DNA of 64,000 nt from positions 2,294,001 to 2,358,000 of the forward strand of contig ML978123.1 of NCBI GenBank assembly GCA_010015805.1. The letters are read 5' to 3'. The DNA comes from Rhizodiscina lignyota (Eukaryota > Ascomycota > Dothideomycetes > Aulographales > Rhizodiscinaceae). Positions 33,482-44,500 of this stretch are shown here, piece after piece. Positions within the stretch are counted from its first letter, which is position 1. Every line of letters begins with the position of its first letter. The notes under the pieces are model-generated. The model was not told the origin of the DNA and searched no databases. It saw only the letters and a program-made list of their open reading frames with translations. A program made the translations under genes and the position numbers.

Positions 33482-36066
33482 TTAAATCACCTTTGAGGAT
33501 GCAATTGCATCCGAGATGAACCAAGCAAATTGGTCAGCGACATCCTCGTGTTGTTTGGCAGTGCCAATACCCATTAGGATGTCCTTGATTCCCAAGCCTA
33601 TTTCTTTGCTGCCTGTCTGACTCTCGATCTCGGCAATTGCCCGTCCCTGGTCCCTGTCAGAGAAAGAGCCGGTGTGCCGCAGTATATGGGCAAGTTCCTG
33701 CTGCGTCTGAACGTTGGGCACTGGAATTGAGGCGTTAAACCGGCGTAGCAGATCTAGTTGAGAGAGTACCGAGCGCTCTGTTGTGGTGGCAAATATGAGA
33801 AGCCGTCGGTCCTTCGGGGGTTGTTTGCTGAGCAGAGCCTTTAATGCAACGAGTACACTGTTGCTAAAGCGAGGCCCTACTGGAACCCAATCGAAAAGCA
33901 ACTCGATCGAATCGATCACTATGATGCTCATCGGACTCTTGTACGCGTCTCTGAACACTTTGTCCAGCTGTTGCACTTTCTGCATTTCACTGTACCCAAT
34001 CATGTCGTCCGGGCTCACCAGCTTGATATATGGAAATTCTGAGTCGAGGGCCATCTTTGCTGCAAGTGCGGTTTTACCAGAGCCACTGGGGCCGTGCAAG
34101 AGTACGCTAACCAAGGGCGTAGCTGCATGTGTACGGACCTGATTGACATACGTTCGGCCTTGGTCGAGGATGCTGTCGATGTTGGGTGAATAATGGATAA
34201 TGCCGCCTCTGAGTCGTGACTCTAACTCTTCCTCTGCAACGCCGAAAAGTGGCTTCACCTCCTCGAGAGCGCTCATGAAGTCTTCTCGTTTGACCTTCAT
34301 ATTCACCACATCATCGTTTATGCTTGCCATCGTGCCAACCTTGACATGCCTGCTGAATGCAAATGATGAAGCGGCCTTGACTAATCCATTGATTTCAGCA
34401 CCAGAGAAATTCTTGGTCAAGCGCGCGAGCTCGAGCAAGTCAACATCAGTGGCCATGATGTTGTTGTCTCGCATCTTCGCGGTGTGAATCTTCAATATCT
34501 GCGCTCTTCCGTGTTCATCGGGCAAGGAGATTTCCATGTGGACCTCCAGACGACCCGCACGAAGAAGCGCGTCATCAATCATGTCCATACGGTTCGTCAT
34601 CCCAATAAGGAGAATGTTGTTTAGTTGATCAACACCGTCCAGCTTCGCCAGCAGCTGGTTGACCACACTGTCGCCGACGCCTGTCCCACCACCGGCACCA
34701 CTCCCTCTTTGCTTGCACACAGCATCCAATTCGTCGAAGATGATAATGTGCAAGCCGCTCTCATCCCCTCTCTCCTTGTACTCTTTCTCGGCATCCGCAA
34801 AGAGCTTTCGGATGTTTTCTTCTGACTGACCAACATATTTATTCAGCACCTCGGGACCGTTGACGACTTTCGGCTCTCGGGCATTGAGCATTTTGCCTAT
34901 TTGACGAGCAATGAGAGTCTTGCCAGTTCCTGGAGGACCGTACAAGAGTATGCCACGCACGTGCTGAATGCCGAGTTTGTCGACAAGTCCTGGAGGGAAA
35001 ATGCGTGATGCGAACGCGCGACGGAAGATAGCGCTGAATTCCGTGTCCAACCCACCAATTCCCATGTCTTCGAATTTGAAATTGGGCTGTACGATGGAAT
35101 TTGCTGCAGGTCTTCGGTTTGAGCCTTTCAATTTGATGTCGCTGCGCGCGTCCTTAAAGAAGTTCATGATACTCTGCCGGGTGACAATGCCTCGCGCATT
35201 GGGGTCGGAGAGAGTTGGAGTATCGCCGCCACTCTTCTCCAGTGAAAGATCGACGAGCTGGATCGTGCGGATCGTGAATCGTAGGGGAATATTGCGATGA
35301 TCCATCAGAAGCATCTGGCCAGGCGCGAGTATTTGGTTCTCAAAGTTCTGTTCGGGTGTTAGTTCCAATACGAGAGGTACCACACTAGAAGACCGCAAAT
35401 GCTAAGTGGATTCAACCGCCTGATAATGGCAGAACCGCCTCAATGAGCTTTACAACTTGAGAAACTCACCTTAGTGAACAGCGCTGCGAGCTCATCTTGA
35501 TCATAAGGAGTCTCGACTGACTTCCTTCCTGCGAAGCCCACCTCCGCATCTATCGTGCCCAGGTATGCCTGACCACCTTGACTGAAAGCATCGTATGTCT
35601 GTACTTCGACGACATCGTTTGGCCCTAGACTGACGCCAGCCCACGTTCGCTGTGCATCTGTCAAGCCGATCTCCCCAGGTCGACAGCCCTCTGTTGGCCT
35701 CGCAGAGAGAACAAACATGCGGTTTAAGAGGAGATAGATGTCTGATCCGTCGTGTGTGGGCGGGAAATCGAGTGGTGACACAGCTACGAGATTGCCAAAG
35801 GCATAGGCGTTGCCTCCAGGGCTTTTAACAGGCCTTAGCTGCATGGCTCTCCCACCCCCGTGCGAGCTGTGCTGCTGTCGGCCAGCGGGTGCACGCTGCA
35901 TTCCACCTCCGCCGTAGCCTGAAGGTGGTGTCTCATAACCTCCACTCATTCGTGTATCGTAGTTTTCTCGAGGCTGTCTTGGTGGGGGCGGGGCTTGTTG
36001 ATTGCCACTATTCGGACGACCTCCGAAGGACGGAAGATTGTTTCGATTGAACATTGTCGGTGGCAA
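33482..36066 (-). CDS. sec18: NSF/Sec18 vesicular fusion ATPase
   Basis: An AAA+ hexamer that, with alpha-SNAP, takes apart SNARE complexes after membrane fusion along the secretory and endocytic routes. Two exons (minus): 35470..36066 and 33482..35347, intron 122 nt (GTGAG..AACAG); 820 aa from the Met at 36066, or 816 from the Met at 36054. The N-terminus has a Gly/Pro/Gln-rich lead of ~70 residues, then the SNAP-binding N domain (YAFGNLVAVSP onward). D1 carries Walker A GPPGTGKT (about 335), Walker B IIIFDELD and the sensor region GMTNRMDMIDDALLR. D2 carries Walker A GPSGSGKT (about 620) and a Walker B of IIVIDSIE type, the degenerate form usual for the structural D2 ring. All expected elements are present. 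Confidence 0.96.
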
Positions 36067-37209
36067 ATATAGGTAAGAGAGGATATACGAAAAACGAAAT
36101 TTAAAGGTAGGTAGAAGTGCGACGTGGCTTCAAAGAGCGTTTTCGCTGTAGGCAACGATCGAGGAAGTAAAGGCGCACGAGATGAGATGATGCGGTCGGA
36201 GGGCGAACGCTTTGTGTGAAAGTGCAAAGAGAGGAAGCTAATAGCGCCCTTGTTCTGCCAAGGTGTGCGATCAGAGAGTGCGATGTTGAGGTTGGAGGTG
36301 ATGGCGGAAGTGCAACATGGCAAGATGAAGAGTGGAATTATGGTACAGCTCTGGTCTCAGGCAGCACATCCCTGTCGCCGCGTACCTTGAAGATGACACT
36401 GACAACTATGATGAAAGTCTTGGCACCTACTAGTGAAGTCGACGCATCTTTGTCAGCGCAATCACGTGACCGTTCGGTTGCGATCTGCCTACTTCTTCCA
36501 ACTGCCGCTGACTCTCCTCCTTTCCTCCTTCACTCCCCTTCTCCGCTCGCCACTTACACCCAACTTCATCTCCAGCACGCTTCAACCGTCGAGAAACCAT
36601 CAAGTGAACAGTCTCCGGCAACCACGACGTCACTTTGACTCCACTGAGCGACTTTTGTCAAGAGGTTGGGACTCCCAGCCACCCTTTTCCAGTTTCCCAT
36701 TGTCAGTGCGCGGAGGTGAGACACGTAGGCTTCAATAGGAGGGAACAATAGGACATTTGCACAATAGGAAGTGTTGCAGGAAAAAAAAATTCATCAGGCT
36801 ATTGAGAGACATCAGTGGTGCTTCGGTCATTGAGCTGGGCTCTTACTGTGCTGCACTTTCTTCTTGTATACAACTTCGCGCCTTCTCCTGCGCTAGCTGC
36901 GAACAACTTCAAGTGTTGATCACTTTCAATTCAAAAAGAACAGTTATCCCTCTCGTGCTTCGGACGACGTTCAGGATCCGCGGAAATTCACTGTCATCGC
37001 CATAATTCTGACAGACTGAATCTTGACGTCTGCGTTGCATCATCTTCACTGACCTAGAATACGACTTTGCGGACTCTTCATCGACCATCGTGCTTTGGAT
37101 TCGTCATCCCCAAGAACATCGACCAGGACTCAAACGGTCCTCCAGTGTGCGCTGAGACGGGTCATCCTTCTGTTCGACCATCCCGGATCCCTTGACCTAG
37201 GTAGTCAGC
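36067..37209. other. Divergent promoter region Sec18 / Mpe1
   Basis: About 1.1 kb between sec18 (minus) and mpe1 (plus), so it should contain both promoters and leaders. A pyrimidine-rich stretch near 36480-36560 and short frames such as 36216..36638 are present without recognisable motif. Confidence 0.5.
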
Positions 37210-39171
37210 ATGTCTTCCTCCGTCTTCTTCAAGTTCAAGTCCTCGAAAGAGGTCAGGAAGATCACATTCGATGGCACGGGCATATCCGTCTTTGAGTTGA
37301 AAAGGGAAATTATCAGTCTTTCTCAAATGGGCAATGGCTCAGACTTCGATCTTGCCATCTACTCTGACGATAGCAATGAAGGTATGACTAGTGCATATTC
37401 CGCTCAATCTCGTCACACGCCGATACTAATGGCCCTTGTAGAGTATGACGATGACACAACAATCATTCCACGCTCAACAACTGTTATTGCTCGACGCTCT
37501 CCCGCCACCAAATCTGGCCATGGCAAAGCCGCTCGTTACGTATCTGGCCAGGCCCCTATCATGGCGAAGAATGCCTATCGCACAGAAGCATCACAGAAAC
37601 AAGGAGGAGCGAATGCATCTGCGGGGAACAATGGATTCGCAGAGATGAACAATGCAATGACTGAGGAGGATAAGATTGCGGCAATGTTCAAAGCAGACGC
37701 AACACAGTGGGAGCAACAGAAACAGCACATGGCCAATGCGAAACCTGTATATCATGGCAAATTCAAAGGAAGACAAGCCAATGTTCCAGATCATGATCCG
37801 CCACCAGGATATATCTGCTATCGCTGTCACGAAAAGGGTCACTGGATACAGGCTTGCCCAACGAACGATGACCCAACCTTCGAGGCGAAACCGAAGATCA
37901 AACGTACCACCGGTATTCCAAATTCTTTTCTCAAGACCGTGGAGAAGCCCGTTGCGGTTGCCAACGATGGTTTTACCGACGACAGGCAGCCGACCGGTGT
38001 CATGATCAATGCCAAGGGCGAGTATGTTGTTGCTGAGCCGGACAAGGCATCGTGGGAGCAGTTTCAAGCCAAGGCAAAAGCATCGAAGGAAGAGCAATCA
38101 TTAGCCGACAACGGTAACAAGGAGCTGCAAGATCGTGGATTAGAATGTCCTATTGACAAACGTCTATTTGTGGATCCCATGAAGACCCCGTGTTGTGGCA
38201 AGACATATTGCAATGAATGTATTGAAAATGCACTCGTTGACAGTGACCTGACTTGTCCAAATTGCGGGACAACTGGTGTGCTCATAGATAACCTCGCTAC
38301 TGATGAAGAGATGAAAGCGAAGATCAAAGCTTATGAGGAAGAGAGGGCCGCTGAGCAAAAGGCCAAGCAGAGTCCGAAGAGTCCAAAACCTGCTTCACCA
38401 GTTGAACCTTCTATGGACGCCAAAACTGACACCAAGCCTGATCAACAAAGGTCAGCAACTCCATCAAAATCCGCCAGCAACTCACCAGTTGCGGCACCCG
38501 TCCAACCGACCGGCCCAGCAAGCCCAAAGAAGAGGCCAGCCGAGGAAGAGCTGAAAAACGATCGGATACCGACAGGACCGGCCGCCATGCGCAAGACAAA
38601 CTCTCAGCAATCGCAAAAGGCGCCAAACGGCATTGATGACGAGTTCTTCAAGACCATGAACAATCTTACCGGAATCACCATGCCGCCAAATGGACAATTT
38701 CCACCGGCTTTCAGCGGCTTCCCCAACATGAACGGCAACATGAACGGCATGCAATTCCCCAATACCATGATGGGAATGCCCCCGATGATGCCTGGCATGA
38801 TGAACCAGATGAACCAGATGATGCCGAACGGAAACTGGGGTGGCAACATGAACATGGGGTTCCCACAGCAGAATGGCATGTACGGCAACAACTTCAACCA
38901 GGGCATGTACAACCAACAGGGCAATTGGCAGCAGCAGCAGCAGCAGAACTGGCAGGGAAACCAAGGATGGGGAATGAACGGTATGGCTGGCAACCAACAG
39001 ATGCAGAACGGCATGGGACGAGGAGGCGGTTTTGCGAATCAGCAGAAGACCGTCTTCAGCGAGCCGTTCCCGAACGAGGAGGACAATGCATACATGAGGA
39101 GACCGGTGAATCCTCATAGGCATCAGAATCGCCAGAGACGTGTGAGGCCGAGTGATTACACGGAGCTATGA
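37210..39171 (+). CDS. mpe1: Mpe1/RBBP6-type cleavage and polyadenylation factor
   Basis: A subunit of the cleavage and polyadenylation factor, with a ubiquitin-like DWNN domain, zinc knuckle and RING-like domain, acting in mRNA 3'-end formation. Exons 37210..37381 and 37442..39171; 633 aa. The DWNN domain (residues 1-80) starts VFFKFKSSKEVRKITFDGTGISVFELKREI. The CCHC zinc knuckle is ICYRCHEKGHWIQACP (about 180). The RING/U-box-like region begins CPIDKRLFVDP and contains CCGKTYCNECIENAL and CPNCG (about 293-335). The C-terminal ~150 residues are rich in Met, Asn, Gln and Gly. The 60-nt intron (GTATGA..TTGTAG, branch TACTAAT) has no stop in frame. I treat it as an intron because it splits the DWNN domain. 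Confidence 0.92.
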   Translation: MSSSVFFKFKSSKEVRKITFDGTGISVFELKREIISLSQMGNGSDFDLAIYSDDSNEGMTSAYSAQSRHTPILMALVEYDDDTTIIPRSTTVIARRSPATKSGHGKAARYVSGQAPIMAKNAYRTEASQKQGGANASAGNNGFAEMNNAMTEEDKIAAMFKADATQWEQQKQHMANAKPVYHGKFKGRQANVPDHDPPPGYICYRCHEKGHWIQACPTNDDPTFEAKPKIKRTTGIPNSFLKTVEKPVAVANDGFTDDRQPTGVMINAKGEYVVAEPDKASWEQFQAKAKASKEEQSLADNGNKELQDRGLECPIDKRLFVDPMKTPCCGKTYCNECIENALVDSDLTCPNCGTTGVLIDNLATDEEMKAKIKAYEEERAAEQKAKQSPKSPKPASPVEPSMDAKTDTKPDQQRSATPSKSASNSPVAAPVQPTGPASPKKRPAEEELKNDRIPTGPAAMRKTNSQQSQKAPNGIDDEFFKTMNNLTGITMPPNGQFPPAFSGFPNMNGNMNGMQFPNTMMGMPPMMPGMMNQMNQMMPNGNWGGNMNMGFPQQNGMYGNNFNQGMYNQQGNWQQQQQQNWQGNQGWGMNGMAGNQQMQNGMGRGGGFANQQKTVFSEPFPNEEDNAYMRRPVNPHRHQNRQRRVRPSDYTEL

Positions 39172-40250
39172 AGCATTTCACGGACTGTATTTGAAGGTTC
39201 TGCGCTCGGCGTTCATGGATGGCAAAGGCATATGGGAGCTTCGATTGCATTTGCGGCAGTTGGGTATTGTATTTTGGCTATGAGCGTCATACTTTCACGT
39301 GCTCGGCATGGCTCTGGACTGAAGACTGAAGTCAATATGACCAGTTTTTCTGGAGGCGATTGATTACAACATGCTTTTCTTGTATATAGTCTGAAGACTA
39401 CTTGAGGTGATCGCAGCTCCCCTGCTGTGCGTAGCGGAACACCTATCAATCAAACATCTCCGATCATACACCTCCCCTGCGCTTTCATCTTGTGCTTTAA
39501 CATATTTAAGTTTGTCTGTATCATCGGTGACGCATGTGCCTGACTCAGGACGACTATACTGATGCACATGGACAAACGCCGTCGGCCAATTGTCTGTCAA
39601 GTGGAGCTGGCTCCTCCCGATCTGGGCGGCATACACAAGAACTGCATTTATTAACTAGAAACAGGCCAGGAATAAGGAAGACTAAACATCAACTCGACGC
39701 TTGGATGTCTACTATATGACCCCGCCCAACGCAGACCCGGCTTGGCGAGGTGAAAGTGTGTATGTAGTAGTCATACTCGTGACGACCCATCTTGACGTGA
39801 TAACTACTGCAAGCGGCGTGGGGTTGGATTTCCGTGTGGAGTCGCGATCTACAACAAGGTAAAGCCAGGGTTTGTCCGGGATAGAATGACAGTTTCGAGA
39901 AGTAGCACGACATTATTCAACAGGTTTTTCGGCGTAACACGAGGCATTGAAGGTTTTGGAAGAGGCGGTGTTTCGCAGCGTGGCCGTGGGGCGATTGTGA
40001 TTGGAGTGGCGACCGAAAGTGCGGTACAGAACGCACGCAGGGCGAAGGGGCCTGTGCAGCTGATCACTCTCCAGCCCAACCTCCGCACGCAACCCTTCTA
40101 CATCTTCTAAGGAATTCCATTGCCGACAACCTCACGTCAACGACAACGCCCACCACGCTCCAATCCATTCCAATCCATACACTTTCAACAACGACCTCTT
40201 CGACCCTACCGGATCAACCGCTCCAGCAGCAACCGTGGCAAACACACGCA
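39172..40250. other. Intergenic, Mpe1 3' flank and antizyme promoter/leader
   Basis: About 1.1 kb between two plus-strand genes. It includes a 74-codon frame (39886..40110) that would lie upstream of the antizyme start if transcription begins early; it has no recognised similarity. The last 140 nt before the antizyme ATG are rich in C and A with almost no G, as in many fungal leaders. Confidence 0.5.
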
Positions 40251-41284
40251 ATGGCGTTAATCACCAATTCCAGTAATAAAAGTAAAAGTAGTAATTCCTA
40301 CGACGCTCCTCCCATGAAGCGCAGCTCGTCCCCGCAGACGCTCGCGAGTTGCTACACCGTCGACGCCTCCTCCATGGCGCTCCAGGGCTTCCATTACTCC
40401 ACTACCGGGGCTGGCGGGGCTGATTGGCGTTCCTGAGGTCGGCTCGGTATGTGTTTTCCACTCCAATGTTGTTTCATCATCGAAATTCCAGTGCTCTTCT
40501 GTCCGACTCGGGATTGTTGTAGAGCAAAGCCGCTGACGTCTCATTTCAGGGAATGCCATCACCACCGCAGAGTCCCCCCCTCGCCGCGTACACTAGCGCG
40601 ACCGAAAACCCATCGCGGCGGCGAAGGGGGGCTGCACATACCGTTGCGGAAGAGTGTGAGAGGCTCTTCTGCGAGACACTGACTGCTGTTTTCCTAGGTG
40701 AGGGGGACTTGGCCGTTCAGGACTCGCTTGTGACGGGTGGGCAAACACAGGACGAAATCGACGTTAAAGGGGATAAGGGCGTACAACGTCCCGGACACAA
40801 AGTTGGGCTGGGAGGGCTGATCACGCCTACAGCATCCCCGGAGGCGTTGATGAAGCCGGAATTGATGAACACTGCGGATATACTAGTGCGCCAGTGGGTC
40901 GAAATGTTCGACTATGCCGGAGGCGCGAGGTTCCGTGGCTTCGTTGCCTCTGACGGAATGGAGAAGACACTTTTCATATTCTTCGACGAAGGTGTAAATG
41001 GAAATGATCTGAAGCCTGGGTAAGTCGAACACATTTTTTAAAACGGACTATGAGACGCTAACTTCCTCTACAGACTGATGGCTTTGCTTGAGCTGTGCGA
41101 GCTACCAGCCTTCGACTGTTCCAAACTGGTTACCTGCCTCGACAGACACACCGAGCCTGAAGAACTGGCAACTTTGACGAGGGACCTGGGATGGGTTGGG
41201 TTCGAGCCGTACACCCTCGTCGATTGGACTCAGAGCGATCAAATAATCTCCGACTCATGGATTTTTCTCAGCATGGACGTCTAA
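40251..41284 (+). CDS. oaz1: Ornithine decarboxylase antizyme (needs +1 frameshift)
   Basis: Binds ornithine decarboxylase and targets it for ubiquitin-independent proteasome degradation, closing a feedback loop on polyamines. ORF1 is 40251..40436 (61 codons and a TGA stop). ORF2 continues in the +1 frame: 40435..40446, intron 40447..40549 (GTATGT..TTTCAG), 40550..41019, intron 41020..41073, 41074..41284. A ribosome slipping +1 at TCC-TGA would make a 291-aa protein joining WRS to EVGSGMPSPP. The C-terminal domain carries the antizyme fold pattern: KTLFIFFDEG, LMALLELCE, FDCSKLVTCLDR and LGWVGFEPYTLVDW. The TCC TGA context matches the UCC-UGA shift site known for antizymes from yeast to mammals. 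Without a shift, only a 61-aa peptide with no domain results. Assignment is strong from the combination of fold, ORF layout and shift site. Confidence 0.9.
40431..40436 (+). promoter_or_regulatory. Programmed +1 ribosomal frameshift site (TCC TGA)
   Basis: TCC codon 61 followed by the in-frame TGA stop of antizyme ORF1. Reading resumes at GAG (40435) in the +1 frame. In known antizymes high polyamine raises shifting at this site. The donor of the first intron lies only 10 nt downstream of the TGA, so any 3' RNA stimulator would have to be formed across the exon junction. Confidence 0.85.
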
Positions 41285-41558
41285 GGCGCTTAGGAGGCAC
41301 AGTGATTTTTTGCGTTCGTTTTCACTGATTAAATTGCTTGGCGCTGGTAGAGGGCTACCTTCACGGGACCGACCTTAAAATGCACTAGTCGTCTTCTTTC
41401 TCTCTTGCGCAAAAATCCGATAACGGAGGAGTCTCAGGTGTCATAGTAATAACGATGAATCAAATTAAATTCTCCGCCAAGACCATGGGTATCTCCATAA
41501 TGCCGTACATGCGTGCACCAGGCCGTGACTATTTTCCATTCGTCATCTCATCAGCTGC

Positions 41559-44500
41559 TCACACATCAACTTCGCCCAAGCCCCTTGCCCTGACCGCGTC
41601 TTTCACGCTCGTCCTGACTCTCCCAAGCGCGTTGATCCACTTGTCATTATTGCTTGCAGTTGTGCTCTCACCCACAAGCACATCACCCAGCCCTTCCTCG
41701 ACCACCCAACCCATCCATCTTGCCATGCCAACTGCCTTGCTCATGTCGCCTTCCTCCTTCACGACCTTGTCCAGATATATGACCAGAGCGTCGATATCCT
41801 CGTCATACGGCCCTTCAGACCTGAACTCGCTCCACCACGCCGAGATCGCGTCACGTAAGTCTGGCAAGCTGGACAGCTTCCTCTTGGTGAAAGTTGGTTT
41901 GGCAGGGCGTGGTGGCAGATGTAGGAAGCGTTCTATTGGCCCTTCTTCCTTTTCTTCTACTTCTTCTCCCTCCTCTTCATCGTCCGCTGCTATTGTTGAA
42001 CCCTTATCCGGCTGAGGAGCTGGCTCTTTCTTTCGAAACGCTTGGAGATCGAGGCCAGACGTCTTCTTGAGCCTTGCGCGGCGCTGCTCTTCAAGGATTT
42101 CGCGTCTGATATCCTCTGGGAGGGCCTCTAAAATTTCTGGTGGGACTTGTGCAATTTCGTCGTGCCCGTCTTTGCTTTCGGGACGAGGCTCGTCCGCATC
42201 ACTTTCGGTGCCTGTGGTCGCGTCGTCCTGACTTGCTGGTTGTGTGAAGTGAGCCGTGATGAAATTGGACTGGGTGAGCGTCGAGTTGCTCGCGGCAGCC
42301 CTGAGGGTATCAGCTTTCGAAGGACGTCCTCGCTTGCGAAGTGGCGCTGGGGCCGGAATAGGCTTCTTCGAGATTGCAGTGGTTCGGATCTTGCGCGTCG
42401 ACTGGGGAAGTAAAGTTTGGTCCTGCCGACGCCGCGTGCTTGGGGAGACGCTTGGTTGGTTGTAGAAGGCCAAAATTTCCTCTCGGACGTCTGCAGGTAG
42501 AGCATTGAGGGTTTCCAAGTCGATTTGGGATTGATTTGGGAAGGCGAGGATAGGCGTGTGACCTGTTTGCTTGCCACGCTGGGAAGAACCCTGAGCTTTC
42601 GCCGTAGTGGTGAGCTTGGACAGATCCATATGTTGGGCAAGCTTTGCACGAATGTCCTCGGGGAGCTCTTCAAGAACCTTAGGGTCGATTTGCGTGGGGA
42701 TCACAAACTGTGTTCCAGCTGTGTTAAGGGGCTTGCGACTTGGAGTGCTAATGTTCAACTGTTGGGCTCCAAATCCAATAGCGTCGTCATCGGGGTGTCG
42801 GATTGGCTTCTTGGGCGTGACTATGTCGTCCTGGATAGGGTCCTCCTGCTCCTTTCTGTCTGCCTTTGGCGCATCCCCGACTTTGAACTGCAGCTTTCTC
42901 TGACTGCTTTGAAGCTGTCCATCGTTGTCGGCCTTCATTGGTTCCAATTTCGTCATCTGTACGCCGAGGCCACGAAGCTCTCCAGGCGGGAACCCATAAC
43001 TTTTGAGCAGAGACAGCGCTTCCTTTGCCAAAATCTCTTTGGCATTCGTAGCAACGCCGAGAACCACACTTTTGTTGTAGGTATCGCACTTCCCGTGCCC
43101 AAGATGTTTCGGTGGATCAAGAGGAGCGTCGGCGGAGCGCCTCATTATCTTCATGGTCAAGTGACGGCCTTTGACACGTTCTTTTAGGAGACGCTTCATC
43201 AGTTCACCGCAGAGACTCTCGATGAACTCGTCCACTTGCTCTTGGTTTTCGAACCGGACTCCCCAGTTGACTTCAGCAGAGACAGACTTGCGGACGACAA
43301 CATCGCCAACCTCTGCTCGATCAATGCCTCGAGCATACTCCCAAATCTTTTCGCCAGTTTTAGGTCCGAGGGCGGTGGTGAGTTTCTCACGTGAGACCTC
43401 ACGGATGTCTTGGACGAATTTGATGCCAATCTCCTCGAGCTTTCCACCGATGCTGTACGCCACACCCGGAAGGTCTTGGACCTCGAGCTTGCCGACGAAT
43501 TCAAGGACTTTATCTGGTTCGATTTGATACTGACCGGCTGGCTTTGCCTTTCGGAGCGCAACCTTGGCAAGTAGTATATTGCCTCCAATTCCAACAGAGA
43601 CGTTGCAATCAGTTTTCCGCTTGACTTCATCTCGCAGGCTCTGAGCAATTTCATCAGCTTTAGATTGTTCCCGATCAACGGTGCCTTCTCCCCTCCTTTT
43701 GCCATCCGACCCTGCTGCTGCTAGGCATATCTCTGTAATATCCACTAGCGCCTCGTCAATGCTCACGCTTTGCACTACCCCTCCTGTTGCAATGATTGCT
43801 TCGTAAAATGCACGACTTGCCTCCTCATAAGCAGGGAAGTCGTACGGAAGAATCTTGAGCTCCGGACAAAGGTCGAATGCTCGCTTCATCCACATCCCGT
43901 TCTTTATCCCGAACTTACGGGCAGGGTAGTTGCAGCTTGCAATCTCAGATCCACTGCCGGTGCCATGAGCTACCACTGCTGGCTTGTCTTTGAACTGTGG
44001 ATTCTTCTTGAGCGACACGGCCGCAAAGAAGCTGTCAAAGTCAACGTGCAGGATATATCGACGGGAGCCAGCTGCGCGTTTCTTGCGCTGTTTCTGCGAC
44101 GTAGACTTTTCAGCAGCCAAAGCTTGCATCTGTGCCTTTAGGTCTGCTTTCCATGTCGAGAGATGATGCAGGCGCGACTCGCGGTAGTACTGCTCGAGAA
44201 AGCCGGGGTCAACCACGGTCGACTTACGGATTTTTGGGTCAGCTAGCAGTATCGCATTGTGCTCTTCTGCAGTGAGTTTGGTTCGCTTAGCGACAAGATG
44301 TTGTTCGTCGCTGTTCGGCCTTTTAACGCCTTTTGACCCACCCGTCTCGTCTACCCCGTCGAAAGCTCCGATATCTTCCAAGTCTCCCGCCTGACGAGCA
44401 TCGTATTCCTCTGGTGCCGCCTGCTCATCATCAACAACTTCGCCCAAGTGGAATGATGTATCGGCAATATCTGCAAATTCGTGGTCCATATCGGCATTGT

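Noticed and set aside
38482-39123. 213-codon minus-strand frame over mpe1
   Set aside because: Antisense of the Met/Asn/Gln-rich tail, giving a false Val/His/Leu-rich protein.
42525-43187. 220-codon plus-strand frame over REV1
   Set aside because: Shadow of the REV1 polymerase region; no domain and no splice support.
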